From Roseiterribacter gracilis (GTDB lineage: Bacteria; Pseudomonadota; Alphaproteobacteria; BOG-932; Roseiterribacteraceae): a stretch of 64,000 nucleotides of DNA. Below, piece by piece: positions 52,682-63,245 of this stretch; position 1 is the stretch's first letter; each line of letters opens with the position of its first letter. The position numbers were made by a program, and so were the translations under genes. The stretch covers positions 3,162,001 through 3,226,000 of the forward strand of contig BOPV01000001.1 in the NCBI GenBank assembly GCA_018332375.1. The letters run 5' to 3'. Below the pieces are notes generated by a model. That model made no database searches. It saw nothing but the letters and a program-made list of their open reading frames with translations, and was not told the origin of the DNA.

Positions 52682-53665
52682 ATGCTGTCGCTGATTCCGG
52701 GCCGAAGCTTGCTTCGCCGCCTTGCGCGGCCTTGGTCTGCAGACGGCCCCACGCTGCGCGAGATCGAAGTCAGCTTGCGCGAGATGCGCTCGCTGTTGCT
52801 GGCGCAATCGATACCGCCGGAATCCTTGTGGGAGTATGGCCCGCGCGCGCAACCCGCGCTGCCCAACGCGCCGGTGTTCGAACAATCCGTGCTGTGCCGG
52901 CAAGAGCATTTCGAGACCGGCTATTTCAGCTATTGGGCGGCGCAGATGGCGCATCTGCCCGTCTATCACCGGAAATTATGGGAGTTCGTGTTCATCGCGC
53001 AGGCGTTGCATGAACGCGGTCTCTTGCGCAGCGACAGCAGAGGCCTGGGATTCGGCGTCGGCAAAGAGCCGCTGACTGCGCTGTTCGCGGCGCGCGGCTG
53101 TCGCATTCTCGCGACCGACGCCGATGCGACGCAGGCGGCGCACAACGGCTGGGTCCGATCGCAGCAACACGCGGCCGAGCTCGACGGATTGCGCTGGCCA
53201 CAAATCTGCGACGACGCGCGCTTCGACAACCAGGTCGCCTTTGCCCCGTTCGACATGAACGACACGCCCGGCGAGTTTCGCGGCTACGATTTCTGTTGGT
53301 CGGCATGCGCGCTCGAACATCTCGGCTCGATCGAGAACGGTCTCGCCTTCATTCGCAGGTCGCTCGACTGTCTGCGCCCGGGCGGCGTTGCGGTTCATAC
53401 GACCGAATTCAACTTGCACCACGACGAACGCACGATCGACAACGCGGCGACGGTTTTGTTTCGCCGCCGCGACCTGGAACGGCTTTTCGCCGAGCTGCAA
53501 GAAGATGGACATGTCTGCGCACCGCTCGATCTGCGCGAAGGCCACCGGCCGGTCGAACGTTTCATCGACCTGCCGCCGTTCCGGTCGCATCCGCATTTGA
53601 AGCTGGCGCTCGAAGGATTTCCGACGACGTCGATCGGCCTCATCGTACAGCGCCGCGCCAATTGA
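52682..53665 (+). CDS. class I SAM-dependent methyltransferase
   Basis: A 327-residue methyltransferase-like protein. Motif I reads GLGFGVGKEPLTALFAARGCRILATD (Gly-rich loop near 122-130 and acidic residue near 147), with CWSACALEHLGSIENGLAFI (near 208-227) as motif IV/V equivalent and RPGGVAVHTTEFN as post-II strand. The N-terminal 100 residues are helical with CRQEHFETGYFSYW. The substrate is unknown; similar proteins lie in glycan or peptide-modification clusters, but no such genes are next to it here. Confidence 0.82.
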   Translation: MLSLIPGRSLLRRLARPWSADGPTLREIEVSLREMRSLLLAQSIPPESLWEYGPRAQPALPNAPVFEQSVLCRQEHFETGYFSYWAAQMAHLPVYHRKLWEFVFIAQALHERGLLRSDSRGLGFGVGKEPLTALFAARGCRILATDADATQAAHNGWVRSQQHAAELDGLRWPQICDDARFDNQVAFAPFDMNDTPGEFRGYDFCWSACALEHLGSIENGLAFIRRSLDCLRPGGVAVHTTEFNLHHDERTIDNAATVLFRRRDLERLFAELQEDGHVCAPLDLREGHRPVERFIDLPPFRSHPHLKLALEGFPTTSIGLIVQRRAN

Positions 53666-53686
53666 GCGGTCCGTTCGGACTCCGAC

Positions 53687-54232
53687 TTACGTTTCGCCTG
53701 CTTCGCGCACGACCAGCTCAGGATCGACCTGCGCTGCTTGCCACGCGCGTCGCGGGCGGACGTCGCCGTCGGGCTGGCTGAATCCGACAAGGCCAAACAG
53801 AAACTCGCGCCCGTCGCGTTCGCGCAGCGGCATGACCAGGCGCCGGAAGGGCACGTGCTCGCGTCCCTTCTCGACCAGCATGCCCGCGTACAAAACCGGC
53901 CTGCCATAGTCGAGCGCCCAATGCATCAACGCTTCGCGCGTATGCAGCGCTTCACATGTCAGCATCTGATCGAGATATTTTCCGGCTTGGCCGCGGCCGA
54001 AGGCGCGATCGAGTTCGGTCCCGCTAAGACGGCAGCGGAAGCGCGCGTCGATCCGTTCATATAAATACGCGCCTCCGACTGCGGCGGCCGGCAGTCGTGG
54101 TGGCCGTATGTCGTCGCGTGACGGAAGCGCTCCGTCGCGCAGGCCGCTGCACCAGAGCGCGTATGTATCGCTGAACACGCCGTTGCCGAGCTCGATCGCA
54201 AAGGCCGGATCGCGCACGGAGGCCGCGGTCAT
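53687..54232 (-). CDS. PAS_5-family protein
   Basis: A 181-residue stand-alone PAS_5 protein, an alphaproteobacterial family. Sequence marks: LWCSGLRDGALPSRDDIRPPRLP (split), RFRCRLSGTELDRAFGR and ALDYGRPVLYAG, followed by RRLVMPLRERDGREFLFGLV. There is no output domain, so it probably signals through another protein. It is convergent with the methyltransferase gene and lies 93 bases before the end of the tautomerase gene on the same strand. Confidence 0.88.
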   Translation of the reverse strand: MTAASVRDPAFAIELGNGVFSDTYALWCSGLRDGALPSRDDIRPPRLPAAAVGGAYLYERIDARFRCRLSGTELDRAFGRGQAGKYLDQMLTCEALHTREALMHWALDYGRPVLYAGMLVEKGREHVPFRRLVMPLRERDGREFLFGLVGFSQPDGDVRPRRAWQAAQVDPELVVREAGET

Positions 54233-54325
54233 GCGGTTGGAAGCGCAATGTCAGATGAACGGGCGATCATCCGCAAAAGCGTCGCAGCAACACCTAAACA
54301 AGATCTTTCTGCGCGACGCCTTCCG

Positions 54326-54772
54326 TCAGCTTCGCTTGCCGATCTTCTGCATCCAGCTGCGATCTTCGGCGGGCAATGAATCGGTCCAGGCTGGTTCATC
54401 GCCTGGTTCGGGAAGCACGTGGCCGAATTCAATCATCGCGCGCGACGGCAGTTCGGCGATGTAGACCCAGATCGAACGCGTCTCCATTGAAGCTGCTTTT
54501 GCAAGCTCGCTCGCCAACTGGGTTACCAGTTTTTTGCGATCGACGGCGCTGCGTCCGGCGCGGATATGGCCGTGCACGAACAGGCTTTCATGTCCGAGCG
54601 GTGCGCCGCCCATGAACCAGTCGTCGGGCGCAATCGCCTTGAAGATTACTTGCGCGAAATAGGTCGGCGCTGCGGTCACCTGATTGTGGATGCGCGTGAT
54701 CGTCTCAGCGATCGCGGCTTTTTGCAGCTGGCTCAGACGGCCTGCAGCCGCGGTCACGACATAGGTCGGCAT
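54326..54772 (-). CDS. tautomerase-superfamily protein
   Basis: A 148-residue protein beginning MPTYVVTAAAGRLSQLQKA; removal of Met leaves the N-terminal Pro used as base in 4-oxalocrotonate tautomerases. Later marks are ITRIHNQVTAAPTYFAQVIFKAI and FVHGHIRAGRS, as in the longer cis-CaaD/tautomerase-like group. The length (about twice a 4-OT unit) agrees with a fused two-unit fold. ATG at 54772 is chosen; the longer open frame to 55075 is a shadow. Substrate unknown. Confidence 0.88.
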   Translation of the reverse strand: MPTYVVTAAAGRLSQLQKAAIAETITRIHNQVTAAPTYFAQVIFKAIAPDDWFMGGAPLGHESLFVHGHIRAGRSAVDRKKLVTQLASELAKAASMETRSIWVYIAELPSRAMIEFGHVLPEPGDEPAWTDSLPAEDRSWMQKIGKRS

Positions 54773-54857
54773 GTTTGCTCCTCCCGTTGTGGGGTGGAGC
54801 CTACGTCCGAATGGAGCGCGGCGCGATTGCGCCGCGTTCACCTCGAGATGCGTGCGG

Positions 54858-56228
54858 CTAGCGCGCCGGCGCTGCCGCAGGTTTTGTGAAACTGCCGGCC
54901 GGACCTGGAAACACGACCGGGCTTTCATAGCCGTCGGCCGAGATTGCGGTGACGCCGAAAAACCAGTCGTCAATATTGACGTTTTGCAGCTTCGCCGTGG
55001 TGCCGGTTGCAGCCTGGCTGTTGGTCCAGAGCGGCGCCGTCGTGTCGCGCCACCAGACGCGATAGGAGGCTGCACCCGGCACTGCAGACCAGCTCACCGT
55101 CGTGTCGAGTGAAACCGCACCATCGATTTTGACGCCGGTCGGCGGCGCCGGCGCCATCGCAAGCGCCGCCATGGTGACGACGTTGAGACGCGTGACCTGC
55201 GCCAGATACGGAAAGTCGACCGCTTCCAGCAGATCGCCGTGCTGAACCCCGTTCACGTTGCGCACGTCCTGATGTTCGCGCGTGTAATTCTCGATTGCCT
55301 CGGTGAAGCGCACCGCGGGATAGCCTTCGGCCAGCACCGGCACTTGATCGCCGCCGCGGCCGAACCGGTCGGTGCGATAGATCATGCGGGCGCGGAACTT
55401 GGTCAGGTACGTGTCGGCGAGCCCGCTGATGAAACGCGCCAGGTTGCGCGACGGGCTGTCGACCTCGCCGCCATTGTAGCGGCGGCGATTGGCTTCTTCG
55501 GCGGTTTCGGTCGAACGCGTGCCTTCGGAAAACACACGGACATACGACTTTTCAACGACCCCGTTGGCGCCGTTGGTGTTGCCGATAATGTCGTTGTTGA
55601 GATCGGCTTCGACCTGCCAATTGTGCTCGGTCGCGTATTGCGCCAGCAGCTTGCCGCCAAGCAGCCCCTGCTCTTCGCCCGACAGAACGGCGAAGACCAG
55701 CGTCGCGGGGAATTTGTGTTTCGACAGAACACGTGCGGCTTCGATCACCGCAACCGTGCCCGACCCGTCATCGTCGGCGCCGGGCGCGTCGCTGGTTGCG
55801 TCGAGCACGTCGGCGATGCGCGAGTCGATGTGACCCGCAATGATGATGACGCGATCGGGGTCAGTGGTGCCGCGTTGGATCGCCAGCACGTCGACGATCT
55901 TGGTCGGCGTCGGAACCCGGTTGCCGGTGACCGTCTGTTCCGGCGTTTCAATTTGCAGGCAGCCACCGCAGCCGCGGCTGATCTCTTCGAAGTTTTTTTG
56001 CACCCAGCGCCGCGCCGCGCCGATGCCGCGCGTGTCCGAAACCGTGTCCGACAGCGTATGGCGCGTGCCAAAGCCGACCAGCTTGGTCAGCGCAGCGCGC
56101 AGCTCGGCCTCTTTGACCTCGGACACGAGGCTGCGCAGCAACGGCTGCGCCTTTGGTTTTGCTGGATCCGCAGCAAAAGCGGGTGCGGCGACCAGGCAAA
56201 TTCCGAGAACGACGAGAGCAGCACGCAT
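54858..56228 (-). CDS. exported M28-family aminopeptidase
   Basis: A 456-residue exported metallopeptidase. Signal peptide about 1-19 (LVVLGICLVAAPAFAA). The zinc and catalytic residues of the M28 family are visible in order: AGHIDSR (His), PGADDDGSG (Asp), SGEEQGLLGG (catalytic Glu-Glu), LNNDIIGN (Asp) and YTREHQDVRN (His). The last 100 residues resemble a fibronectin type III domain (VSWSAVPGAASYRVWW). It should remove N-terminal residues from peptides in the periplasm. ATG at 56228 is used; an upstream in-frame start at 56252 is weaker. Confidence 0.93.
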   Translation of the reverse strand: MRAALVVLGICLVAAPAFAADPAKPKAQPLLRSLVSEVKEAELRAALTKLVGFGTRHTLSDTVSDTRGIGAARRWVQKNFEEISRGCGGCLQIETPEQTVTGNRVPTPTKIVDVLAIQRGTTDPDRVIIIAGHIDSRIADVLDATSDAPGADDDGSGTVAVIEAARVLSKHKFPATLVFAVLSGEEQGLLGGKLLAQYATEHNWQVEADLNNDIIGNTNGANGVVEKSYVRVFSEGTRSTETAEEANRRRYNGGEVDSPSRNLARFISGLADTYLTKFRARMIYRTDRFGRGGDQVPVLAEGYPAVRFTEAIENYTREHQDVRNVNGVQHGDLLEAVDFPYLAQVTRLNVVTMAALAMAPAPPTGVKIDGAVSLDTTVSWSAVPGAASYRVWWRDTTAPLWTNSQAATGTTAKLQNVNIDDWFFGVTAISADGYESPVVFPGPAGSFTKPAAAPAR

Positions 56229-56418
56229 CGGGCACCTGCGAGAAGGAACCAAGTCCCTTCGTCCTACAGGACCCGCGCGTTACGCGTCGAGGACCGTGGT
56301 GCAAACCGGTGGGACGACATAGGCCGCGCAACGCGCTACATACGCGGTCCCGATTGGCGGGCGCGGCTCGTGGCCTGATCGCGCGCTACGACACAAGATC
56401 GTTGGACGGAGACTGGTC

Positions 56419-56694
56419 GTGCGCACAACCAAGCAAACCTACGAATTTCAGACGCTGACCCAGGATTTCGAACATCCTTTGCTGCTGCGCACCATGCCGC
56501 GCGGCACCAAGGTCAAAGTGGTCACCACGAAGATCGAGTACGTGCCGCCAGTTCCGGATCAACCGGGCCCACGTCGCGAGATCGAGGTTCCAGAGGCGTT
56601 CGCCAAACAGGTGGAGCCGGAGCCGAAGCCCGCAAAAGGCGCCAGCGTCGTCGACAAGCCCGTCATGATCGACGTGACCGACCGCGTGCTCTAA
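56419..56694 (+). CDS. small hypothetical protein, 91 aa
   Basis: An unrecognised 91-residue protein (MRTTKQTYEFQTLTQDFEH), beta-rich at the start with a Pro/Glu-rich linker (PPVPDQPGPRRE, EPEPKPAKG) and a short C-terminal end. No signal peptide. GTG at 56419 has GGAG 10 bases upstream. It sits in the 490-base space between the divergent M28 gene and the convergent PEP mutase-like gene. No role can be proposed. Confidence 0.6.
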   Translation: MRTTKQTYEFQTLTQDFEHPLLLRTMPRGTKVKVVTTKIEYVPPVPDQPGPRREIEVPEAFAKQVEPEPKPAKGASVVDKPVMIDVTDRVL

Positions 56695-56718
56695 GCGCGC
56701 GTCACAACGTCTTGATCG

Positions 56719-57546
56719 CTACGCTGCCGGCGCGTTGCCGATCATGGTCATGATCTCGCGGAACGAAAGTCCGTTCGACGCCGATGCAAGATCGCCGGCG
56801 GCGAGTTCCTTGGCGGCTGCGCGCAGATCTTTCATCACGCGCAAATAGAGCGCGGCGCCGAGGCTGATGCGTTTGACGCCGGCTTTCTGCAGCTCGGCCA
56901 CCGGCAAGGTGCCGTTCATCGTGCCAACAACGAGATTGACCGGCTTGGGTGCAACCGCGCGCACGATCGCCACGACTGCATCCATGTCGGTCGGATAGGG
57001 CGCGTAGAGTACGTCGGCGCCGACCTCGGCAAACGCGGTCAGGCGTTTGATCGTGTCGTCGAGATCAGGGTTGCCCTGCAGATAATTGTCGGTGCGGCCG
57101 GTCAGAACGATGCGGCCCTTGGCGACCTTTGCCGCCGCACGCATGCGGCTGACTGAGTCGTCGAACGGACGGATCGGCTGGTTGGGATCGCCGCTCGTAT
57201 CTTCAATGCCAAGCCCGGCGAGACCGGCCGCGATCGCAGTTTCGACGGTAGCCGCAACGTCGTCTTCGGTGTCGCCATAGCCGTCTTCAAAATCACCATT
57301 GATCGGTAAGCCGCTCACCCGGCCGAGCAACTGCGCATTCTCGATATGCTCGGCGCGACTGACCGCATGACGTCCGTCGAGACGACCCAGCGCGGCTGCG
57401 ATTGCGGCCGACGAAGTGCCGATCGCTTCAAAGCCCGCTTCTTGCAGCAACAACGCCGACGTCGCGTCCCACGCATTCGGCATGACGAAGCCGGTGGGAC
57501 GCTGATGCAGAGAAAGAAACCGTTCGTAGCGTTCGCGCTGGTTCAC
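56719..57546 (-). CDS. isocitrate lyase/PEP mutase-family enzyme
   Basis: A 275-residue TIM-barrel protein of the isocitrate lyase/phosphoenolpyruvate mutase superfamily. The N-terminus has FVMPNAWDATSALLL, followed by NGDFEDGYGD (metal-binding Asp/Glu near 85-94), GIEDTSGDP (near 113-121) and LTGRTDNYLQ (near 148-157). These match the oxaloacetate decarboxylase-like branch, so C-C or C-P bond cleavage is expected but the exact substrate is open. It lies 41 bases downstream from gyrB transcription direction end region on the same strand, upstream in order, so independent expression is likely. Confidence 0.9.
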   Translation of the reverse strand: MNQRERYERFLSLHQRPTGFVMPNAWDATSALLLQEAGFEAIGTSSAAIAAALGRLDGRHAVSRAEHIENAQLLGRVSGLPINGDFEDGYGDTEDDVAATVETAIAAGLAGLGIEDTSGDPNQPIRPFDDSVSRMRAAAKVAKGRIVLTGRTDNYLQGNPDLDDTIKRLTAFAEVGADVLYAPYPTDMDAVVAIVRAVAPKPVNLVVGTMNGTLPVAELQKAGVKRISLGAALYLRVMKDLRAAAKELAAGDLASASNGLSFREIMTMIGNAPAA

Positions 57547-57587
57547 CGAAGACTCCTCCGTTGCAGCCGCGCGTCGCTGCAGCGGCG

Positions 57588-60065
<2,478 letters not shown>

Positions 60066-60114
60066 CTACCCGGGATTCGCGATGCCCAAAGAGCCCCGCG
60101 GGAGGATCGCGCAG

Positions 60115-60142
60115 TATATAGTGCGCGGGCCCCTGAAAGCAA
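60115..60142 (-). promoter_or_regulatory. gyrB: candidate gyrB promoter
   Basis: On the minus strand TTGCTT (complement of 60137-60142), a 16-base spacer and TATATA (complement of 60115-60120) form a good sigma-70-type promoter. The expected [16 protein letters not shown] about 60 bases before the gyrB ATG (60050), so gyrB can be expressed separately from recF and dnaN. Supercoiling-sensitive control of gyrase genes is common, but it cannot be read from this sequence. Confidence 0.55.
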
Positions 60143-60179
60143 CTTTTCCAGCCTGAAAATCCCTTGTCAGAACAAGGGT

Positions 60180-61298
60180 TTAGAGGCGACTCACAGACGC
60201 GTCCCGGACGTCGAAGAATTGGGCTTTTTCGAGCAGCGGTTGGAACGGTCCGGGCTCGGTTCCGGTGAGCCAAAATTGGCCACCCAGCGCCTCCAGCGCA
60301 CCGTACAAAGCGAGCCGCCGGTCGGGGTCGAGATGGGCCGCCACCTCGTCCAGCAACAGCACCGGCGTGGCGCCGCGCTCGGCCCCGGTCAGCTGCGAGG
60401 CGGCCAGGATCAGCGAGATCAACAGCGCCTTTTGTTCGCCGGTCGAGCAGCGCTCGGCCAGCATGTCCTTGGCTTCATGCACGACGATGACGTCGCTTTT
60501 GTGCGGGCCGACGATCGCGGTTCCGCCGGCTGCGATATCGGCGCCGCGGCCGGCGGCCAAGCGCTGGCGGAATTCGTCTTCGGCCTGCAGCGCGCTTGCG
60601 CGGCCCAGCATTTCCTCGACCAGGCCCGACACGGCGATGGCGGGGCGCGGGAAGGCGTCGTTGCCGAGCGCCAGGGCTGCGACCAGCCGTTCGAGATAGG
60701 CGCGCCGCGCAGCCGCGATCGCGACCCCGGTTTCGGCCATCTCGCGCTCCAGCCCGTCGAGCCAAGCGGGGTCGGGGCGGCCTTCCTGCAGCAGCCGCGC
60801 GCGTTGGCGCAATGCGCGCTCGTAGCGATTGCTGCGCGTGCCGTGCGTGGGATCGAGGCCCAGCACCAGACGATCGAAGAAGCGGCGGCGGGCCGACGCG
60901 CCTTCGGCAAACAGTCGGTCCATCTGCGGCGTCAGCCACAACATCGCGAGTTCGCTGCCGAGATCGGTAGCGCGCGCAGCCGCGCCATCAATGCGCGCCA
61001 GGCGCCGTTCGCTATTGGCGGGATCGCTGCCGGTGCCGAGTTCGTGCGTTGCATCACCGCGCACCAGCGTCGCTGCGACGCCCCACGGCGCGTCGGATCC
61101 GATGCGCACCAGCTCGGCCAGCCTCGCACCGCGCAGCCCGCGTCCAGGCGACAGCAACGACAAGGCTTCGAGCAGGTTGGTCTTGCCCGCACCGTTGGCG
61201 CCGGTCAGCACGACTGGGCGTGAATCGAGTTCCAGCCGGGCCTGCGCGTAACAGCGGAAATTCGTAACCGTAAGACGCGTGATGGCGGCGCGGAAAAT
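60180..61298 (-). CDS. recF: DNA recombination/repair protein RecF (atypical start)
   Basis: RecF loads RecA at single-strand gaps and is an ABC/SMC-like ATPase. The conserved start ITRLTVTNFRCYAQARL, Walker [10 protein letters not shown], and the C-terminal GEQKALLISLILAA and LLLDEVAAHLD motifs are present. The reading frame has no ATG/GTG/TTG at the expected beginning: the first such codon, GTG 61211, would remove the first strand before the Walker loop. ATT at 61298 (or ATC 61283) would give full length (372 residues). A GC-rich hairpin pair lies directly in front. The gene may use a rare start codon or be disrupted by that insertion. Confidence 0.85.
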   Translation of the reverse strand: MFRAAITRLTVTNFRCYAQARLELDSRPVVLTGANGAGKTNLLEALSLLSPGRGLRGARLAELVRIGSDAPWGVAATLVRGDATHELGTGSDPANSERRLARIDGAAARATDLGSELAMLWLTPQMDRLFAEGASARRRFFDRLVLGLDPTHGTRSNRYERALRQRARLLQEGRPDPAWLDGLEREMAETGVAIAAARRAYLERLVAALALGNDAFPRPAIAVSGLVEEMLGRASALQAEDEFRQRLAAGRGADIAAGGTAIVGPHKSDVIVVHEAKDMLAERCSTGEQKALLISLILAASQLTGAERGATPVLLLDEVAAHLDPDRRLALYGALEALGGQFWLTGTEPGPFQPLLEKAQFFDVRDASVSRL

Positions 61299-61383
61299 CC
61301 CCCGCGAAAGCGGGGGTCCATCGGGACGACGCTGCGACGTTTCAGAAAACTCGGAAATGGATCCCCGCTTTCGCGGGGATTTA
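61291..61383. repeat. inverted GC-rich REP-like hairpin pair
   Basis: Two stem-loops are arranged head to head: CCCCCGC-GAAA-GCGGGGG (61299-61316) and ATCCCCGC-TTTC-GCGGGGAT (61361-61380), the second being nearly the reverse complement of the first with flanking GGATCC/ TCCAT. They lie between dnaN and recF on the minus strand, close to the dnaN stop and the recF start. The spurious frame they create encodes MDPRFRGG. Such elements are frequent intergenic repeats in alphaproteobacteria and can act as terminators or processing sites. Confidence 0.8.
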
Positions 61384-62499
61384 TACGCGCATCGGCATCA
61401 GCACGTACAACGCGCTGGCGTCGCTGGTGTCGCGGATCACAGTCGGCGACGCGCTGTCGGCGATTAGCAGGCGGCAACCGTCGCCTTCGATCTGCTGCGT
61501 GATGTCGAGCAGATAGCGGCTGTTGAAGCCGATTTCGAGCGGCGTCGCGCTGTAATTGACTTCGAGTTCTTCCGACGCGCTGCCGCTTTCGGGGCTGTTG
61601 GCCGACACGGTCAACTGGCCGCGATCGATCGACAGTTTCACCGCGCGGGTTTTTTCCGTCGCGATGGTGGCGACGCGATCGACCGCTTGCGCAAAGGTGC
61701 GCGGGTCGACTTCGAGCACCTTGTCGTTGCCCGACGGAATGACGCGTTCGTAATCGGGGAAGGTGCCATCGATCAGTTTCGAGGTCAGCACCACGTCGTC
61801 GACGGCAAAGCGGATCTTGGTGTCGCTGAGCGACACGCCGATCGAGCCGTTGCTTTCTTCGATCAACTTGCGGATTTCCGCCACCGTCTTCCGCGGCACG
61901 ATGATGCCCGGCATTTTGCCGGCACCGTCCGGCAACGGCATCTCGACGCGCGCCAGGCGATGGCCGTCGGTCGCAACCGCGCGCAGCACGGCGACGTCGC
62001 CGCTCTTCGCAGCATGCAGATAAATGCCGTTGAGATAGTAGCGCGTCTCTTCGGTCGAGATCGCAAAGCGGGCGCGATCGATCAGCGTCTTGAGATCGCT
62101 GGCGCCAAGCTCGAACGCATGCGGCAGTGAGCTGCCGGCCATTTGCGGAAAGTCTTCGGTCGGCAGGCAGCCGAGCTTGAAGTTCGAACGACCGGCGCGG
62201 ACCGACAGGGTGGTCTGTTCACCGTTTGATTCGAATTCGACTGCGCCTTTGTCGGGCAGCTTGCGCACGATGTCGTACAGCGTGTGGGCCGGTGCCGTGG
62301 TGGCGCCGCCGCTGCTCACTTCGGCCGGCACGGTCTCGAGGATTTCGAGATCCATGTCGGTGGCCGAGAGCGACAGCTCGCCCTTTTCGGCCTTGAGCAT
62401 CACATTCGACAGAATCGGGATCGTATTGCGTCGCTCAACAACGCTCTGCACGTGCGCTAGTGCGCGGAGGAGCGCGGCTCGTTCGATCGAGAACTTCAT
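61381..62499 (-). CDS. dnaN: DNA polymerase III beta subunit (sliding clamp)
   Basis: A 372-residue DnaN, the ring-shaped processivity clamp of the replicative polymerase. The start MKFSIERAALLRALAHVQSVVERR and the second-domain motif RPTTEDFPQM-like and ATDGHRLARVEMPL (near 167-180) are typical, as is the last motif YVLMPMRV that forms part of the C-terminal binding pocket. The length is exactly that of the family (about 370). ATG at 62499 is used; the longer open frame to 62892 overlaps the divergent LysE gene. dnaA, often upstream of dnaN, is not in the window. Confidence 0.98.
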   Translation of the reverse strand: MKFSIERAALLRALAHVQSVVERRNTIPILSNVMLKAEKGELSLSATDMDLEILETVPAEVSSGGATTAPAHTLYDIVRKLPDKGAVEFESNGEQTTLSVRAGRSNFKLGCLPTEDFPQMAGSSLPHAFELGASDLKTLIDRARFAISTEETRYYLNGIYLHAAKSGDVAVLRAVATDGHRLARVEMPLPDGAGKMPGIIVPRKTVAEIRKLIEESNGSIGVSLSDTKIRFAVDDVVLTSKLIDGTFPDYERVIPSGNDKVLEVDPRTFAQAVDRVATIATEKTRAVKLSIDRGQLTVSANSPESGSASEELEVNYSATPLEIGFNSRYLLDITQQIEGDGCRLLIADSASPTVIRDTSDASALYVLMPMRV

Positions 62500-62610
62500 G
62501 CCGATTTTTCTTTGCGCTTCAGGGGGGCCAGTTGTACCGGACGCTCCGTGGGGTGCGCTAGTCCCCAAGGGAAATTGTCCGCACTCTTTCAACCCCGATT
62601 CGAGCCACCG

Positions 62611-63234
62611 ATGCGCTTCGAACTCTGGAGCGTCTATCTCCTTGCGTCCCTGCTGGCGTCGCTGACGCCTGGACCCGCCGTTTTGCTCAGCGTGTCGACC
62701 GGCCTGGCGCAGGGATTCGGCCGGGCGTTGTGGACGATTCTCGGCATCTGCATCGCCAACATTCTCTATCTGGGCGGCGCCGGGCTCGGCATGGGCGCCA
62801 TCCTCGCCGCCTCGACCGATCTGTTTCTGGCGATCCGCTGGGCAGGCGCAGCCTATCTGATCTGGCTCGGCATCCGCGCGTTGCGGGCGCACGGCACGCG
62901 ACTCGAAATCGGTGCGGCGCAGACCGAACGCTCGCTACGGCGGCTCGTCGGCGAGGGGTTTCTGCTGCAGGTCACCAACCCCAAAGCCTATGTCTATGTA
63001 ACCGCGATCCTGCCGCAGTTCGTCGAGATCGACCGGCCGCTGCTGCCGCAAATGCTGGTGATCACCGCAACTAGCCTGGCGGCGGAGCTTGTGGTCCTGG
63101 GCGGCTACGCAGCTTTGGGCGGGCGGGCACGGCGCATGACGCTCGGCGAAGGATTCGTCGGCTGGGCCAATCGCGGTGCCGGCATCGTTTTGATTCTCGC
63201 CGGGCTGATGGTGGTCGCGGTCGACTGGCTTTAG
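62611..63234 (+). CDS. LysE-family amino-acid exporter
   Basis: A 207-residue LysE/RhtB-type exporter with about six membrane helices. The N-terminal MRFELWSVYLLASLLASLTPGPAVLL and the family motif GxxxQVTNPKAYVYV (near 113-126, here FLLQVTNPKAY) are typical. It pumps amino acids or related compounds out of the cell. ATG at 62611 is used. It is divergent from dnaN and precedes the ion channel gene by 11 bases, so the two may be co-transcribed. Confidence 0.92.
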   Translation: MRFELWSVYLLASLLASLTPGPAVLLSVSTGLAQGFGRALWTILGICIANILYLGGAGLGMGAILAASTDLFLAIRWAGAAYLIWLGIRALRAHGTRLEIGAAQTERSLRRLVGEGFLLQVTNPKAYVYVTAILPQFVEIDRPLLPQMLVITATSLAAELVVLGGYAALGGRARRMTLGEGFVGWANRGAGIVLILAGLMVVAVDWL

Positions 63235-63245
63235 GTTCGTCGCCC

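Noticed and set aside
61205..61477. Small minus-strand frame beginning MDPRFRGG
   Set aside because: The frame is made by the hairpin repeats at 61299-61380; the peptide is a frequent product of this repeat type, not a gene.
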